This document shows, piece after piece, positions 17,214 through 26,332 of a stretch of DNA of 64,000 nucleotides. Both the position numbers and the translations under genes were made by a program. How positions within the stretch are numbered: position 1 is the stretch's first letter; each line of letters starts with the position of its first letter. The notes below the pieces were generated by a model, which had not been told where the DNA came from, did no database searches, and saw only the letters and a list, made by a program, of their open reading frames with translations. The DNA is from OM182 bacterium MED-G28 (GTDB taxonomy: Bacteria > Pseudomonadota > Gammaproteobacteria > Pseudomonadales > Pseudohongiellaceae), in NCBI GenBank assembly GCA_002457215.1, contig NTJZ01000008.1, positions 62,001 through 126,000 on the forward strand, read 5' to 3'.

Positions 17214-18917
17214 ATGAGAAAGCCTTTCCAATTCGTTACTGCTATTGCCTCTGCTCTGTTAATTAATTCAGTAGCAGCGCTGCCTGATCGTGTAGGTGAC
17301 TTTTCGCTCTTAGATAGCGAAGGTGATTTTCACCAGTTAAGTCGTTACCGTCATCAAGACGCTTTGGTTCTGATGTCTTATGACAGTAGTTGTTCGAGTA
17401 TCGATGGGGCTTTGGCTCAATTCAAAACAATGCAGTCAGCTTTTGCGGATCAGAAAGTTTCCTTTGCGTTGATAAATTCTTCACTTGAAGCAAATATTGA
17501 GAATATTCGAGCAGAGAGAGCTCGGCTTGGGGCTGATGTTTCGTTGCTTTTAGATAGCGGCCAACTGGTTTCTGAAACACTCTCACTTAGCAAAACTGGT
17601 GAGTTAGCAATTCTAGATCCGGACCGATTAACCATTGTTTATCGTGGTGGAATTGAAGCCGCTGCTTCGCAAGTATTGATGGATGAGATTCGGGGAAATC
17701 TAGACTCTACTACGGTAATGCAAGCAAATGGTTGCGATATCCAGTATCCGGCCAAGCGACAGCACACTGATTTAGTCCCTGACTATGCAACAGAAATTGC
17801 GCCTATTATCGGCGAGCAGTGTGCATCATGTCATCGTGAAGGTGGCATAGGTCCCTTCGCGATGGACAGTCATTTAATGCTGCAAGGTTGGTCACCAATG
17901 ATAAGGGAAGTGTTGCTTACTAAGCGCATGCCGCCTACTCAAGTTGATCCCAATATTGGTCATTTTAGTAATGCGAGATATATCTCTGATGCTGATTTGC
18001 AGAAGCTCGTTCATTGGATTGATGCAGGCGCACCAAAGGGAGTAGCTGCAGTTGACCCCTTGACAGAAATTCAATTCCCAGATCGCAGAGAATGGCAGTT
18101 AGGAGAACCTGACTATGTTATCACCGCGCCGAAACATGAAGTGCCAGCTACTGGTGTGCTTGACTATATCAATGTTGATGTAGATCTCCCGTTTGAAGAA
18201 GACAAATGGGTAAAGGCAGTCCAATACATTGCTGGTGACGAATCTGTTTTGCATCACCTGCTTAGTTATGTCACAGCCCCGCAAGAAGTTGCTGAAGGTG
18301 AGGCAGCACAAGGTAATGTTGCGACCCGTTTTCTCGAAGGCTATGCCCCGGGCAAAGTGGATGCTATGACCTTTCCAGAAAACACGGGTGTGTTTATTCC
18401 AGAAGGGCATAAATTAAGTATGCAGTTCCACTACACAACTAATGGCCGTGCAACTTCGGATGAAACTATCTTGGGTCTATATATGTACGATGAGCCTCCG
18501 ATGTATGAAAATTTTACACAATCGGTTTCAGGAATGTTTCGTATTCCTCCTTATGAGCAGGATTATGAAGCGTCTGCTCGATATGTATTCAATGAGGAGG
18601 TCGTAGTGACGGGCTTGCGCGCGCACATGCATTTCCGTGGCAAGGACATGAAGTTCAGTGCCGAGTATCCTGATGGCAGCATGGTTGATTTGTTAAGTGT
18701 GCCAAATTACAGCTATGCATGGCAGCCAACCTACGCGTTGGAGGAACCTCTTCGATTACCAGCAGGGACTCAGGTTCACGTGACTGGTGCATTTGATAAT
18801 TCTGAGCATAACCCGGCTAATCCAGACCCAAGCAAGGAATTGACCTTTGGCTTACAAAGCTGGGACGAGATGTTTATTGGTTATTGGACCTATCACTCAG
18901 CTAAACCCACGAACTAG
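17214..18917 (+). CDS. Redoxin-like / cytochrome c / PHM-type copper monooxygenase fusion (copy 3)
   Basis: Start chosen at ATG 17214, which begins the signal peptide (MRKPFQFVTAIASALL) and has GGAG ten bases upstream; an ATG at 17181 lacks a ribosome site. The 567-residue product has the same order as its neighbours: redoxin-like domain 24-165 with one Cys at residue 60, heme site CASCH at 203-207, and a copper domain with His347-His348, His406, His471, His473 and Met553 (WDEMFIGY). All six copper ligands of the PHM type are kept. A strong terminator follows the stop. Three retained, diverged copies suggest different substrates or conditions rather than simple redundancy. Confidence 0.85.
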   Translation: MRKPFQFVTAIASALLINSVAALPDRVGDFSLLDSEGDFHQLSRYRHQDALVLMSYDSSCSSIDGALAQFKTMQSAFADQKVSFALINSSLEANIENIRAERARLGADVSLLLDSGQLVSETLSLSKTGELAILDPDRLTIVYRGGIEAAASQVLMDEIRGNLDSTTVMQANGCDIQYPAKRQHTDLVPDYATEIAPIIGEQCASCHREGGIGPFAMDSHLMLQGWSPMIREVLLTKRMPPTQVDPNIGHFSNARYISDADLQKLVHWIDAGAPKGVAAVDPLTEIQFPDRREWQLGEPDYVITAPKHEVPATGVLDYINVDVDLPFEEDKWVKAVQYIAGDESVLHHLLSYVTAPQEVAEGEAAQGNVATRFLEGYAPGKVDAMTFPENTGVFIPEGHKLSMQFHYTTNGRATSDETILGLYMYDEPPMYENFTQSVSGMFRIPPYEQDYEASARYVFNEEVVVTGLRAHMHFRGKDMKFSAEYPDGSMVDLLSVPNYSYAWQPTYALEEPLRLPAGTQVHVTGAFDNSEHNPANPDPSKELTFGLQSWDEMFIGYWTYHSAKPTN

Positions 18918-18937
18918 TTTAACTCGGTAGATTTCAC

Positions 18938-18973
18938 AAAAAACCTGGCCGCCAAATCACGGCCAGGTTTTTT
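18938..18973 (+). terminator. Rho-independent terminator after the tandem PHM-like genes
   Basis: Stem ACCTGGCCG (18943-18951) with its exact complement at 18960-18968, an 8-base loop and a T-run at 18967-18973. It closes the plus-strand unit ending at 18917. Confidence 0.92.
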
Positions 18974-19113
18974 GTGCTGGAAACTCACAAAGGATATCGC
19001 AGAGGCTCTAAATTGTGGGTGGGAGTTGCGTGGAGGCCGCATTGTGTCAACGCGCGCTAACTTGCTATGATGCATTACTTCGCTTTCATAATAATAATTC
19101 GGGAGAGCACTCC

Positions 19114-20829
19114 ATGTCCTCGATATTCATCGTCATTTTCGGCCTGGTTGGTTTCACATTTGGATGGTTTGTTTACTCCAAGTTTATCGCTGAGAAGATT
19201 TATCGGTTAGATCCAAACTTTGAGACTCCAGCGCATCGCTTCGAGGATGGTGTTGACTATGTACCTACTAACAAATTTGTCCTCTGGGGATCCCATTTTA
19301 CGGCTGTTGCTGGTGCTGCTCCAATTGTGGGTCCTGCTATTGCAGTTTACTGGGGATGGGCTCCCGCGCTTCTGTGGGTAACATTTGGTTCAATTTTTTT
19401 CGCCGGGGTCCATGACTTTGGAGCGTTGTGGGCAAGTAATCGCCATGATGCGAAGTCTATCGGAGCACTTTCCGAAAGCATTGTTAGTACGCGCGTTCGT
19501 TCTGTCTTGATGATAATTATCTTCCTGCTTCTTGTATTAGTGAACGCGATGTTTGCAACGATTATTGCTGACGAGATGGTTATTTATCCTGAGTCGGTAT
19601 TTCCTGCGTGGGCTGCTATACCTGTGGCAGTAGCGGTAGGTGTTCTTATTCGTCGAAAGGTCAATTTATTAGCCATTTCTATAATTGGCGTGGCTATCTT
19701 GTATTTCACCATCTATATAGGAAGCACTATGCCGCTGGCTCTTCCCGGGGATATCTTTGGGCTCGGTGAGCGCGGTAACTGGATAATCTTGCTTTACGTT
19801 TATGCTGGTATCGCTTCTATGCTGCCGGTGTGGTTGCTTCTGCAGCCGCGGGACTATATTAATGGTGCACAATTAGTGCTCGGCTTATTTGTCCTTTATT
19901 CGGCAGTCTTGCTAACAATGCCTGACGTTGCAGCGCCAATGTTTAATGATGTGGCGGCAGATACGCCGCCGCTATGGCCCATACTTTTTGTGACCATTGC
20001 ATGTGGTGCTCTTTCTGGGTTTCACGGGATTGTTTCTTCAGGAACTAGCGCAAAACAGCTTAACAACGAAAAAGATGCTCGCTTTGTCGGTTATCTCGGT
20101 GCCTTGGGTGAGGGTTCGTTAGCGTTAATAACAATCGTTGCAGTAACTGGTTCTTTGTATGCTGCCACGGCAGCCGGAGGCTGGAGTGAATTGTATCCCA
20201 GTTTTACTGGCGGGCCTTCGGCCGGCGGATTCATTACTGGTGGTGCGCTGCTCATTTCAGAAGGCTGGGGAATTCCTCTAGCTTTTTCTCAAACGATGTT
20301 GGCAGTGATGGTTGTTTTATTCGCTGGGACAACTATGGATGCCGGATTGAGATTAACCCGTTACATTATTCAGGAGTGGGGAAATATCTATGAAATAGTT
20401 CCGCTTAAGAATAATTACATTTCGACTTTGGTCGCAGTGGGCGCCTGTTTGTTATTAGCCTTTGGCGTTTCCAATGGTAATTATCCAGGTGACGGTGGAA
20501 CACTTATTTGGCCAGTGTTTGGTGCTACTAACCAGATTCTTGCGAGCATGACGTTAATCGTGATTTCGGTTTATCTGATTAGGCTTGGCAGACCAGCCCG
20601 ATACTTATTAGCTCCAATGATGTTCATCTTAGTGATGGCAGCTTGGGCAGGGGTCTGGTACGTAATGGACTACATTAGCAAAGGACAATGGATTCTGGTC
20701 GCGATTCAAGTAGCGGTGATGGCATCTGCCGTTTTCATCATCCTTGAGGCTTGGTCTACAATTTCGAAGCTTCGTCGAGAAGATAATGCCGGAGATGATG
20801 GAGAGTCAGTAACATCATCTAGCGAGTAG
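19114..20829 (+). CDS. CstA-family carbon starvation transporter
   Basis: A 571-residue polytopic membrane protein with about 15 helices. Start at ATG 19114 with GGGAGAG upstream; the longer frame from 19015 adds a polar, unlikely N-terminus. CstA-family features are the N-terminal YRLDPNFETPAHRFEDGVDYVPT stretch (read in two parts), HFTAVAGAAPIVGPAIA and GVHDFGALWASNRH, then SGTSAKQL in the middle. CstA proteins take up peptides or pyruvate during carbon limitation. This form is shorter than E. coli CstA (about 700 residues), as in the family's shorter branch. It is isolated from the previous unit by a terminator. Confidence 0.88.
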   Translation: MSSIFIVIFGLVGFTFGWFVYSKFIAEKIYRLDPNFETPAHRFEDGVDYVPTNKFVLWGSHFTAVAGAAPIVGPAIAVYWGWAPALLWVTFGSIFFAGVHDFGALWASNRHDAKSIGALSESIVSTRVRSVLMIIIFLLLVLVNAMFATIIADEMVIYPESVFPAWAAIPVAVAVGVLIRRKVNLLAISIIGVAILYFTIYIGSTMPLALPGDIFGLGERGNWIILLYVYAGIASMLPVWLLLQPRDYINGAQLVLGLFVLYSAVLLTMPDVAAPMFNDVAADTPPLWPILFVTIACGALSGFHGIVSSGTSAKQLNNEKDARFVGYLGALGEGSLALITIVAVTGSLYAATAAGGWSELYPSFTGGPSAGGFITGGALLISEGWGIPLAFSQTMLAVMVVLFAGTTMDAGLRLTRYIIQEWGNIYEIVPLKNNYISTLVAVGACLLLAFGVSNGNYPGDGGTLIWPVFGATNQILASMTLIVISVYLIRLGRPARYLLAPMMFILVMAAWAGVWYVMDYISKGQWILVAIQVAVMASAVFIILEAWSTISKLRREDNAGDDGESVTSSSE

Positions 20830-20989
20830 CGTATATTATGGCCAAGATTTTCTTGGCAAAAAAAGGAGGGGTAGTCTTTGGTGCTTGGCACAGAATTCTG
20901 CCCCTTTCTTGTTTAGGCTTTTTAATTTCAATCCTAGTAAATTTACATCTAATAATTATAGGTGCCAGTTATCACGCTAATGAAAAACT

Positions 20990-21796
20990 ATGGATAGAGA
21001 TAGGCTAAATCAATATCTATCAGTCAATACCAGCAATCAAATATCAGAGATACATTTGCACTCTGAGTTGGATTCGACTAATGCTGAGGCGTTACGACTT
21101 ATAGAGAGTGGTAAAACTGGTATTCATTTAGTTATTTCTGATGCTCAAAGTGCCGGGAAGGGGAGAAGAGGGCGCACTTGGCTAAGCCCTGCAGGCAGCG
21201 GCTTATATCTTTCATTGGTATATCCTTTTTCTGAATCAGCGGATAAGTTACAAGCGTTAAGTCTAGTAACTGCCCTGAGTGTTCATCACGTGCTGCTCGG
21301 ATTCGGCGCAAAAGGTCTTATGCTTAAATGGCCTAATGACATCCTCTTAGGCGATAAAAAAATATCTGGCATATTGTTAGAGTTAAAGAGAGCAAATGCG
21401 CGATCCTTTGTCGTTTTTGGCATTGGTGTAAATTATGATTTTAGTGATCAACAAAAATTGAGTGTCGATAGGCCAGTAGTTGATTTAATGGGAATTCTAC
21501 AAACCAAACCAGAGCTTGAACTTGTAGCCGCGATAATAACAGGGAAATTATTACAAAATATTCTTGAATTTTTGTGCGCTGGATTTAGTAATTTTCAATT
21601 GCCTTGGAATCAATATGATCGGTACATTTCTAGTGAGATTGTCGTTCAAAGGGGTGGGAAGAAATTAATTGGCCAATCAAAAGGCGTCGACGAGACGGGC
21701 GCGCTTGTTATTCAATCGACAAATGGAATTAAAAGAATTTCTGGAGGAGAGGTCCTTCCTTCCTTACGTGAAGCGAGTGAGGGTATTTTGTCGTGA
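20990..21796 (+). CDS. birA: Biotin-[acetyl-CoA-carboxylase] ligase without DNA-binding domain
   Basis: Activates biotin with ATP and attaches it to the biotin carboxyl carrier protein. The 268 residues start close to the catalytic domain (LDSTNAEALRL), with the biotinyl-AMP loop GKGRRGRTW near residues 57-65, KWPNDIL near 111 and SGILLEL after it, and a C-terminal SH3-like domain. E. coli BirA has about 60 more N-terminal residues forming a helix-turn-helix; these are absent and no such frame precedes the ATG, so this enzyme should not repress the biotin genes itself. Its stop overlaps the coaX start (GTGA), so the two are translationally coupled. Confidence 0.93.
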   Translation: MDRDRLNQYLSVNTSNQISEIHLHSELDSTNAEALRLIESGKTGIHLVISDAQSAGKGRRGRTWLSPAGSGLYLSLVYPFSESADKLQALSLVTALSVHHVLLGFGAKGLMLKWPNDILLGDKKISGILLELKRANARSFVVFGIGVNYDFSDQQKLSVDRPVVDLMGILQTKPELELVAAIITGKLLQNILEFLCAGFSNFQLPWNQYDRYISSEIVVQRGGKKLIGQSKGVDETGALVIQSTNGIKRISGGEVLPSLREASEGILS

Positions 21797-22539
21797 TTTT
21801 GGAATTAGATATAGGCAATACTCGGTTAAAGTGGCGTCATAAATCTTCCGCTGGGGAAGAAATTACTGCCGAAGGTACTTGTAAAGATATAGAAGAGTTT
21901 CGTGCGGGCCAACTTAAAGAACAGCCTTCGTTATTTCGTTTCTGCAGTGTGCGGGATCAGAGCATTACTGAAGACTTGTTAACTTGGAGCCAAACTCATT
22001 GGGCATTAACTCCTCAGGTTGCCAACGTAAGAAGGGAATGTGCCGGTGTTAGAATTAATTACCAGGACGTCAGTCGCTTAGGTGTGGACCGATGGTTAGC
22101 CATGTTGGAGGCCTACCGAAGAGCGAGCGGTCCCTGCGCTATTATCGATAGTGGGACTGCTTTTACCCTCGATGTGATTGCCAGGGATGGGTTGCATAGA
22201 GGAGGTTTTATCCTTCCTGGGTTGTCTATGATGCAAAATAGTCTCACCGCGAATACTAGAATTCGTCTCTCAAAAGAAGCAAAGGCTGAATCTACAGCGC
22301 TCGGAAACTCAACAGATGAAGCAGTTTTAAACGGCAGTCTGGCTAGTTTAGTTGCCCTAATCGAAAAACAAATCGTTGAATTAGCCAAGGATTCTGCCGA
22401 CTTTAAGCTCTATTTCAGTGGTGGAGATGCTGCTTTGCTGGCGGAGATGATAAATTTCGATAAATTTCAAATCGTGACAGGGTTAGTGCTTGATGGCCTG
22501 GCGCTTGCCTGTCCGCAGTTCGCAGATGATAAAAAATAG
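21793..22539 (+). CDS. coaX: Type III pantothenate kinase
   Basis: Phosphorylates pantothenate in the first step of coenzyme A synthesis. The 248-residue protein has the ASKHA-type phosphate loop at its start (LELDIGNTRLKWR), the GVDRWLAMLEAYR segment near 98-110 and DSGTAFTLDVI near 117-127, then GGFILPGLSMM and a late FSGGDA motif. It starts with GTG overlapping the birA stop. The birA-coaX pairing matches pseudomonads. Confidence 0.94.
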   Translation: MILELDIGNTRLKWRHKSSAGEEITAEGTCKDIEEFRAGQLKEQPSLFRFCSVRDQSITEDLLTWSQTHWALTPQVANVRRECAGVRINYQDVSRLGVDRWLAMLEAYRRASGPCAIIDSGTAFTLDVIARDGLHRGGFILPGLSMMQNSLTANTRIRLSKEAKAESTALGNSTDEAVLNGSLASLVALIEKQIVELAKDSADFKLYFSGGDAALLAEMINFDKFQIVTGLVLDGLALACPQFADDKK

Positions 22540-22548
22540 GGAAAGTTC

Positions 22549-23241
22549 TTGAGATACATCGCCTTATTTCTTCTCATCGTAAATATTGGGTACTTCATCT
22601 GGGCGTTTGTACGTCCGCTCGATCCTCAATCCAAAGCCTACCAGCCCAAAGAGTTGATCAATAGTGGATTAATGCTGGTTAGTGAATTTGAAGCACAAAC
22701 GGCTGCTTTGGCTTTAGAAAATGCAGTTGATAGCAAAACATGCTCGATTGTCAGTGGCTTTGCCACAGTGGATGACGCTAATGGCTTTATTTTGCTTGCC
22801 CAGAGGCTAAATTTGGTCGGGTTGCTCAACTTGACTGGAGGTGCGCTACCTTCGCAATATCGCGTTTTCTTGCCTTCAGAGCCTAATCGCTCGCTCGCGA
22901 CTCGGAAGTTGGATAGCGTAAGCGCTGCTGTTGAAGCAGCTCAATTGCAGGTGGAAACCTACCTCATAACCAGAGGCCCTCTGTCAGAAGGCGTTGGTTT
23001 GGGGGTTTTTATAGATGCGGAAGAAGCGGGCTTGGTGCAATCCCAGCTATCTGAGTTAGGTTATATGCCAGAAATCGAAGAAATTCCCCGTTCAATGGGT
23101 GAGATTCAGGTGCTGCTTCGGTCGTTAAATTCAAACCAGGTAGAAGGCCCTGAATGGCTTGAATTATCTGACGATCGGCCCGATTTGACCCTTACAGAAA
23201 ATCTATGCGAAACGATTGCACAAGCATCCCAATTCCCATAA
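22549..23241 (+). CDS. SPOR-like membrane-anchored protein
   Basis: A 230-residue protein starting with TTG at 22549, with GGAAAG just upstream and no better ATG before its membrane helix. One N-terminal transmembrane segment (residues 2-20) is followed by a region with the beta-alpha-beta pattern of two weak SPOR-like repeats (around 65-115 and 135-195; YRVFLP and LGVFIDAEEAGLVQSQL are the clearest parts). SPOR domains bind denuded peptidoglycan glycan strands. In pseudomonads a SPOR gene sits at this same place between coaX and the tRNA-tuf cluster, which supports the call. Confidence 0.65.
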   Translation: MRYIALFLLIVNIGYFIWAFVRPLDPQSKAYQPKELINSGLMLVSEFEAQTAALALENAVDSKTCSIVSGFATVDDANGFILLAQRLNLVGLLNLTGGALPSQYRVFLPSEPNRSLATRKLDSVSAAVEAAQLQVETYLITRGPLSEGVGLGVFIDAEEAGLVQSQLSELGYMPEIEEIPRSMGEIQVLLRSLNSNQVEGPEWLELSDDRPDLTLTENLCETIAQASQFP

Positions 23242-23294
23242 AATGCCGCTCCTGAGTGAGAGAGCCTGGGAAAATGCCCTTGGGAGATCTTGAA

Positions 23295-23378
23295 GGAGGG
23301 GTTCCCGAGTGGTCAAAGGGATCAGACTGTAAATCTGACGCGAAAGCTTCGGTGGTTCAAATCCACCCCCCTCCACCA
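23295..23378 (+). tRNA. tRNA-Tyr (GTA)
   Basis: Acceptor GGAGGGG (23295-23301) pairs with CCCCTCC (23368-23374); anticodon GTA in ACTGTAAAT; a long variable arm typical of class II tRNA; T-arm GGTGGTTCAAATCCACC; encoded CCA at 23376-23378. Confidence 0.97.
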
Positions 23379-23419
23379 CCAAGCTATAGTAAGCGATAGA
23401 AGGGCGGAGCAGAATTTAG

Positions 23420-23493
23420 GCGGGTATAGTTCAGCGGTAGAACCCCAGCCTTCCAAGCTGGTTGCGCGGGTTCGATTCCCGCTACCCGCTCCA
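23420..23493 (+). tRNA. tRNA-Gly (TCC)
   Basis: Acceptor GCGGGTA (23420-23426) pairs with TACCCGC (23483-23489); anticodon TCC in CTTCCAA; T-arm GCGGGTTCGATTCCCGC; encoded CCA at the end. Confidence 0.97.
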
Positions 23494-23500
23494 ATATGTT

Positions 23501-23576
23501 GCTCGCATAGCTCAGGCGGTAGAGCACTCCCTTGGTAAGGGAGAGGCCCCCAGTTCGACTCTGGGTGTGAGCACCA
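23501..23576 (+). tRNA. tRNA-Thr (GGT)
   Basis: Acceptor GCTCGCA (23501-23507) pairs with TGTGAGC (23566-23572) with one G-T pair; anticodon GGT in TTGGTAA; T-arm CCCAGTTCGACTCTGGG; encoded CCA. It is the last tRNA before tuf. Confidence 0.97.
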
Positions 23577-23688
23577 GTTAAATAGAATTGAAAATGAAGT
23601 TATTGCTCTTTTATAACAAGATACGAAGATAGCAGCTAGAGATCACTTCAACTTAATGAAAACTTGAAAACTTGAGAAGGTAACTAAA

Positions 23689-24879
23689 GTGGCGAAGGAA
23701 AAATTTGAAAGAACGAAGGTACACGTTAACGTAGGTACGATTGGTCACGTTGATCATGGAAAGACGACGTTAACGGCAGCGCTGACAAAGGTGTGTGCGG
23801 AAGCCTACGGTGGTGAGATGCGTGACTTTGATCAGATTGATAATGCGCCGGAAGAGAAAGAGCGTGGTATCACGATAGCGACTTCTCATGTTGAGTACGA
23901 TTCACCGAATCGGCACTATGCGCACGTTGACTGTCCAGGTCACGCTGACTATGTGAAGAACATGATCACAGGTGCGGCGCAGATGGATGGTGCAATTCTG
24001 GTTTGTTCCGCAGCAGATGGTCCCATGCCACAGACCCGGGAGCATATCCTGCTTTCTCGTCAAGTAGGTGTGCCTTACATCGTTGTGTTCATGAACAAAG
24101 CGGACATGGTTGACGATGAAGAGTTGTTGGAACTGGTTGAGATGGAAATTCGTGAACTGTTAGACCAGTATGAATTCCCAGGTGATGACACGCCAATCAT
24201 TATTGGTTCAGCTCTGAAAGCTTTGGAAGGTGATCAATCTGACATAGGTGCGCCGGCTGTACAGAAACTGGTTGAGACATTGGATGCTTACATACCTGAG
24301 CCAGAGCGTGATGTTGAAAAGCCATTCTTAATGCCAATTGAGGATGTGTTCTCAATTTCGGGTCGCGGCACGGTCGTGACTGGTCGTATTGAACGCGGCA
24401 TAGTTAAGGTTGGTGAAGAGATAGAGATAGTTGGTGTCAAGGATACTGAGAAGACGACTTGTACTGGTGTCGAGATGTTTAGAAAGCTTCTTGATGAAGG
24501 TCGAGCAGGAGAGAACGTTGGAGTTCTTTTGCGCGGCACGAAGCGTGAAGAAGTAGAGCGCGGTCAGGTATTGTCAGCGCCGGGCTCGATTACTCCTCAC
24601 ACGAAGTTTGAAGCCGAGGTTTATATCTTGAGCAAAGATGAAGGTGGTCGACATACGCCATTCTTTTCTAACTACCGTCCACAGTTTTACTTCCGTACGA
24701 CGGACGTAACTGGTGCGGTTGCATTGCCTGATGGTGTTGAGATGGTAATGCCGGGTGACAACATCAAGATGACAGTTGAAATGATTGCACCGATTGCGAT
24801 GGATGAAGGGTTACGTTTCGCTATTCGTGAAGGTGGTCGCACAGTTGGTGCCGGCGTTGTCGCTAAGATAATCGAGTAG
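23689..24879 (+). CDS. tuf: Elongation factor Tu
   Basis: Carries aminoacyl-tRNA to the ribosome as a GTPase. A 396-residue full-length protein with GTG start. G motifs are GHVDHGKT (P-loop), DCPGHADY and NKAD, with domains II and III complete to the C-terminal AKIIE. It follows the tRNA-Tyr-Gly-Thr cluster, the usual tufB position, but is itself followed by rpsJ, the usual position after tufA. The genes normally lying between two tuf copies (secE, nusG, rplKAJL, rpoBC, rpsLG, fusA) are missing here. A terminator at 24901-24935 ends its transcript. Confidence 0.98.
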   Translation: MAKEKFERTKVHVNVGTIGHVDHGKTTLTAALTKVCAEAYGGEMRDFDQIDNAPEEKERGITIATSHVEYDSPNRHYAHVDCPGHADYVKNMITGAAQMDGAILVCSAADGPMPQTREHILLSRQVGVPYIVVFMNKADMVDDEELLELVEMEIRELLDQYEFPGDDTPIIIGSALKALEGDQSDIGAPAVQKLVETLDAYIPEPERDVEKPFLMPIEDVFSISGRGTVVTGRIERGIVKVGEEIEIVGVKDTEKTTCTGVEMFRKLLDEGRAGENVGVLLRGTKREEVERGQVLSAPGSITPHTKFEAEVYILSKDEGGRHTPFFSNYRPQFYFRTTDVTGAVALPDGVEMVMPGDNIKMTVEMIAPIAMDEGLRFAIREGGRTVGAGVVAKIIE

Positions 24880-25210
24880 TAATTCGGCTCATTTTCAAGA
24901 AGTCAGGGTGGTTTTAAAGCGACCCTGGCTTTTTTGTTGAGGTGCAGCCTGGAATCACAGAGATAGGGTACTTTTGTTTAAATACATCCCGTAAACATAG
25001 TGGGGTGGTGAAGAGATAATTAACTCCTAATTTCGAGATAGTCAAATTGCCGGAAAGCTAGTGTTTTGGGGGCTTTCAGAGCCTTAAATAGCTTGACTTA
25101 GAGGGTTAAGACAACTAAACTTCGGATCCTTTTTGGCGTTTAGAAATTGAGCGCCAGAAAAAATAGCGGTAACTTGTTCTTTAATAAAGATTTTTTGGAG
25201 TTTTACGTAG
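24880..25210 (+). promoter_or_regulatory. tuf-rpsJ intergenic region with S10 operon promoter and leader
   Basis: 331 bases holding the tuf terminator, then a good sigma-70-like promoter: TTGACT at 25093-25098, 17-base spacer, TAAACT at 25116-25121. The leader of roughly 80 bases contains a hairpin TGGCGTT (25134-25140) with AGCGCCA (25150-25156), one G-T pair. In E. coli the S10 leader mediates feedback by L4; a similar role here is inference because the leader is shorter. Confidence 0.65.
24901..24935 (+). terminator. Rho-independent terminator after tuf
   Basis: AGTCAGGGT (24901-24909) pairs with ACCCTGGCT (24922-24930), with one T-G pair, followed by a T-run to 24935. Confidence 0.88.
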
Positions 25211-25522
<312 letters not shown>

Positions 25523-25605
25523 ATCAATAAAATATAGCCAGGCGATAGAGCATTCAGTCCTCGTTGCCCTTTCTGACAAAGTTTTGGAGCACTGAAATAT
25601 CCAAA

Positions 25606-25670
25606 TTTCCCATGCGGGAAAGCATAAGTGCAACACGTCAGTGGCCATAGCGGGTTTTAGCCCCTTGCAC
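25606..25670 (+). other. Structured spacer between rpsJ and rplC
   Basis: Within the 165-base gap: hairpin TTTCCC-ATGC-GGGAAA at 25606-25621, then a longer element closed by GTGCAA (25628-25633) with TTGCAC (25665-25670), enclosing GGG-TTTTAG-CCC. No U-run follows, so it is not a classical terminator. It could be a processing site, an attenuator-like element or a ribosomal-protein binding site. Confidence 0.4.
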
Positions 25671-25687
25671 GATGAGGTTTATAAAAA

Positions 25688-26329
25688 ATGTCTATAGGAT
25701 TAGTCGGTCGAAAGAGCGGCATGACGCGCGTTTTTACTGAAGAAGGCAATTCTGTTCCTGTTACTGTTGTCGAGGTTCAGCCGAACCGCGTTACTCAAAT
25801 TAAAACTCCTGATTCTGACGGCTATAGTGCTATTCAGGTGACCACTGGTTCCCGCCGTGTTAACCGTGTGAGTAAAGCGGCAGCTGGGCACTATGCAAAG
25901 GCAAACACGGAAGCAGGCGATGGCCTTTGGGAATTTCGTACGACTGAACTAGAAGAAATTGAATTAGGTGGTGAAATTAAAGTCGATCGCTTCGAGGCTG
26001 GCCAAAAAGTTGATGTAACTGGTACTTCGAAAGGTAAAGGGTTCCAAGGTGGCGTTAAGCGTCACAACTTCCAAATGCAAGATGCAACTCACGGCAACTC
26101 CATTTCCCACCGTGCGCCAGGATCAATTGGTCAATGTCAGACCCCTGGAAAAGTCTGGAAAGGCAAGAAGATGGCAGGCCAAATGGGAAATGTTCGTAAT
26201 ACTACTCAATCCCTTGAAGTTGTAAGAGTCGATGTAGAAAACAACCTGCTCTTAATCAAGGGCGCTGTGCCTGGAGCAACGGGATCAAGTGTAATTATTA
26301 AACCTGCAATTAAGATGCGAGGTAACTAA
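25688..26329 (+). CDS. rplC: 50S ribosomal protein L3
   Basis: 213 residues against 209 in E. coli. Contains [17 protein letters not shown] and the long loop [20 protein letters not shown] that reaches towards the peptidyl-transferase centre and includes the Gln methylated by PrmB in E. coli. It is followed after three bases by rplD. Confidence 0.98.
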   Translation: MSIGLVGRKSGMTRVFTEEGNSVPVTVVEVQPNRVTQIKTPDSDGYSAIQVTTGSRRVNRVSKAAAGHYAKANTEAGDGLWEFRTTELEEIELGGEIKVDRFEAGQKVDVTGTSKGKGFQGGVKRHNFQMQDATHGNSISHRAPGSIGQCQTPGKVWKGKKMAGQMGNVRNTTQSLEVVRVDVENNLLLIKGAVPGATGSSVIIKPAIKMRGN

Positions 26330-26332
26330 GCA

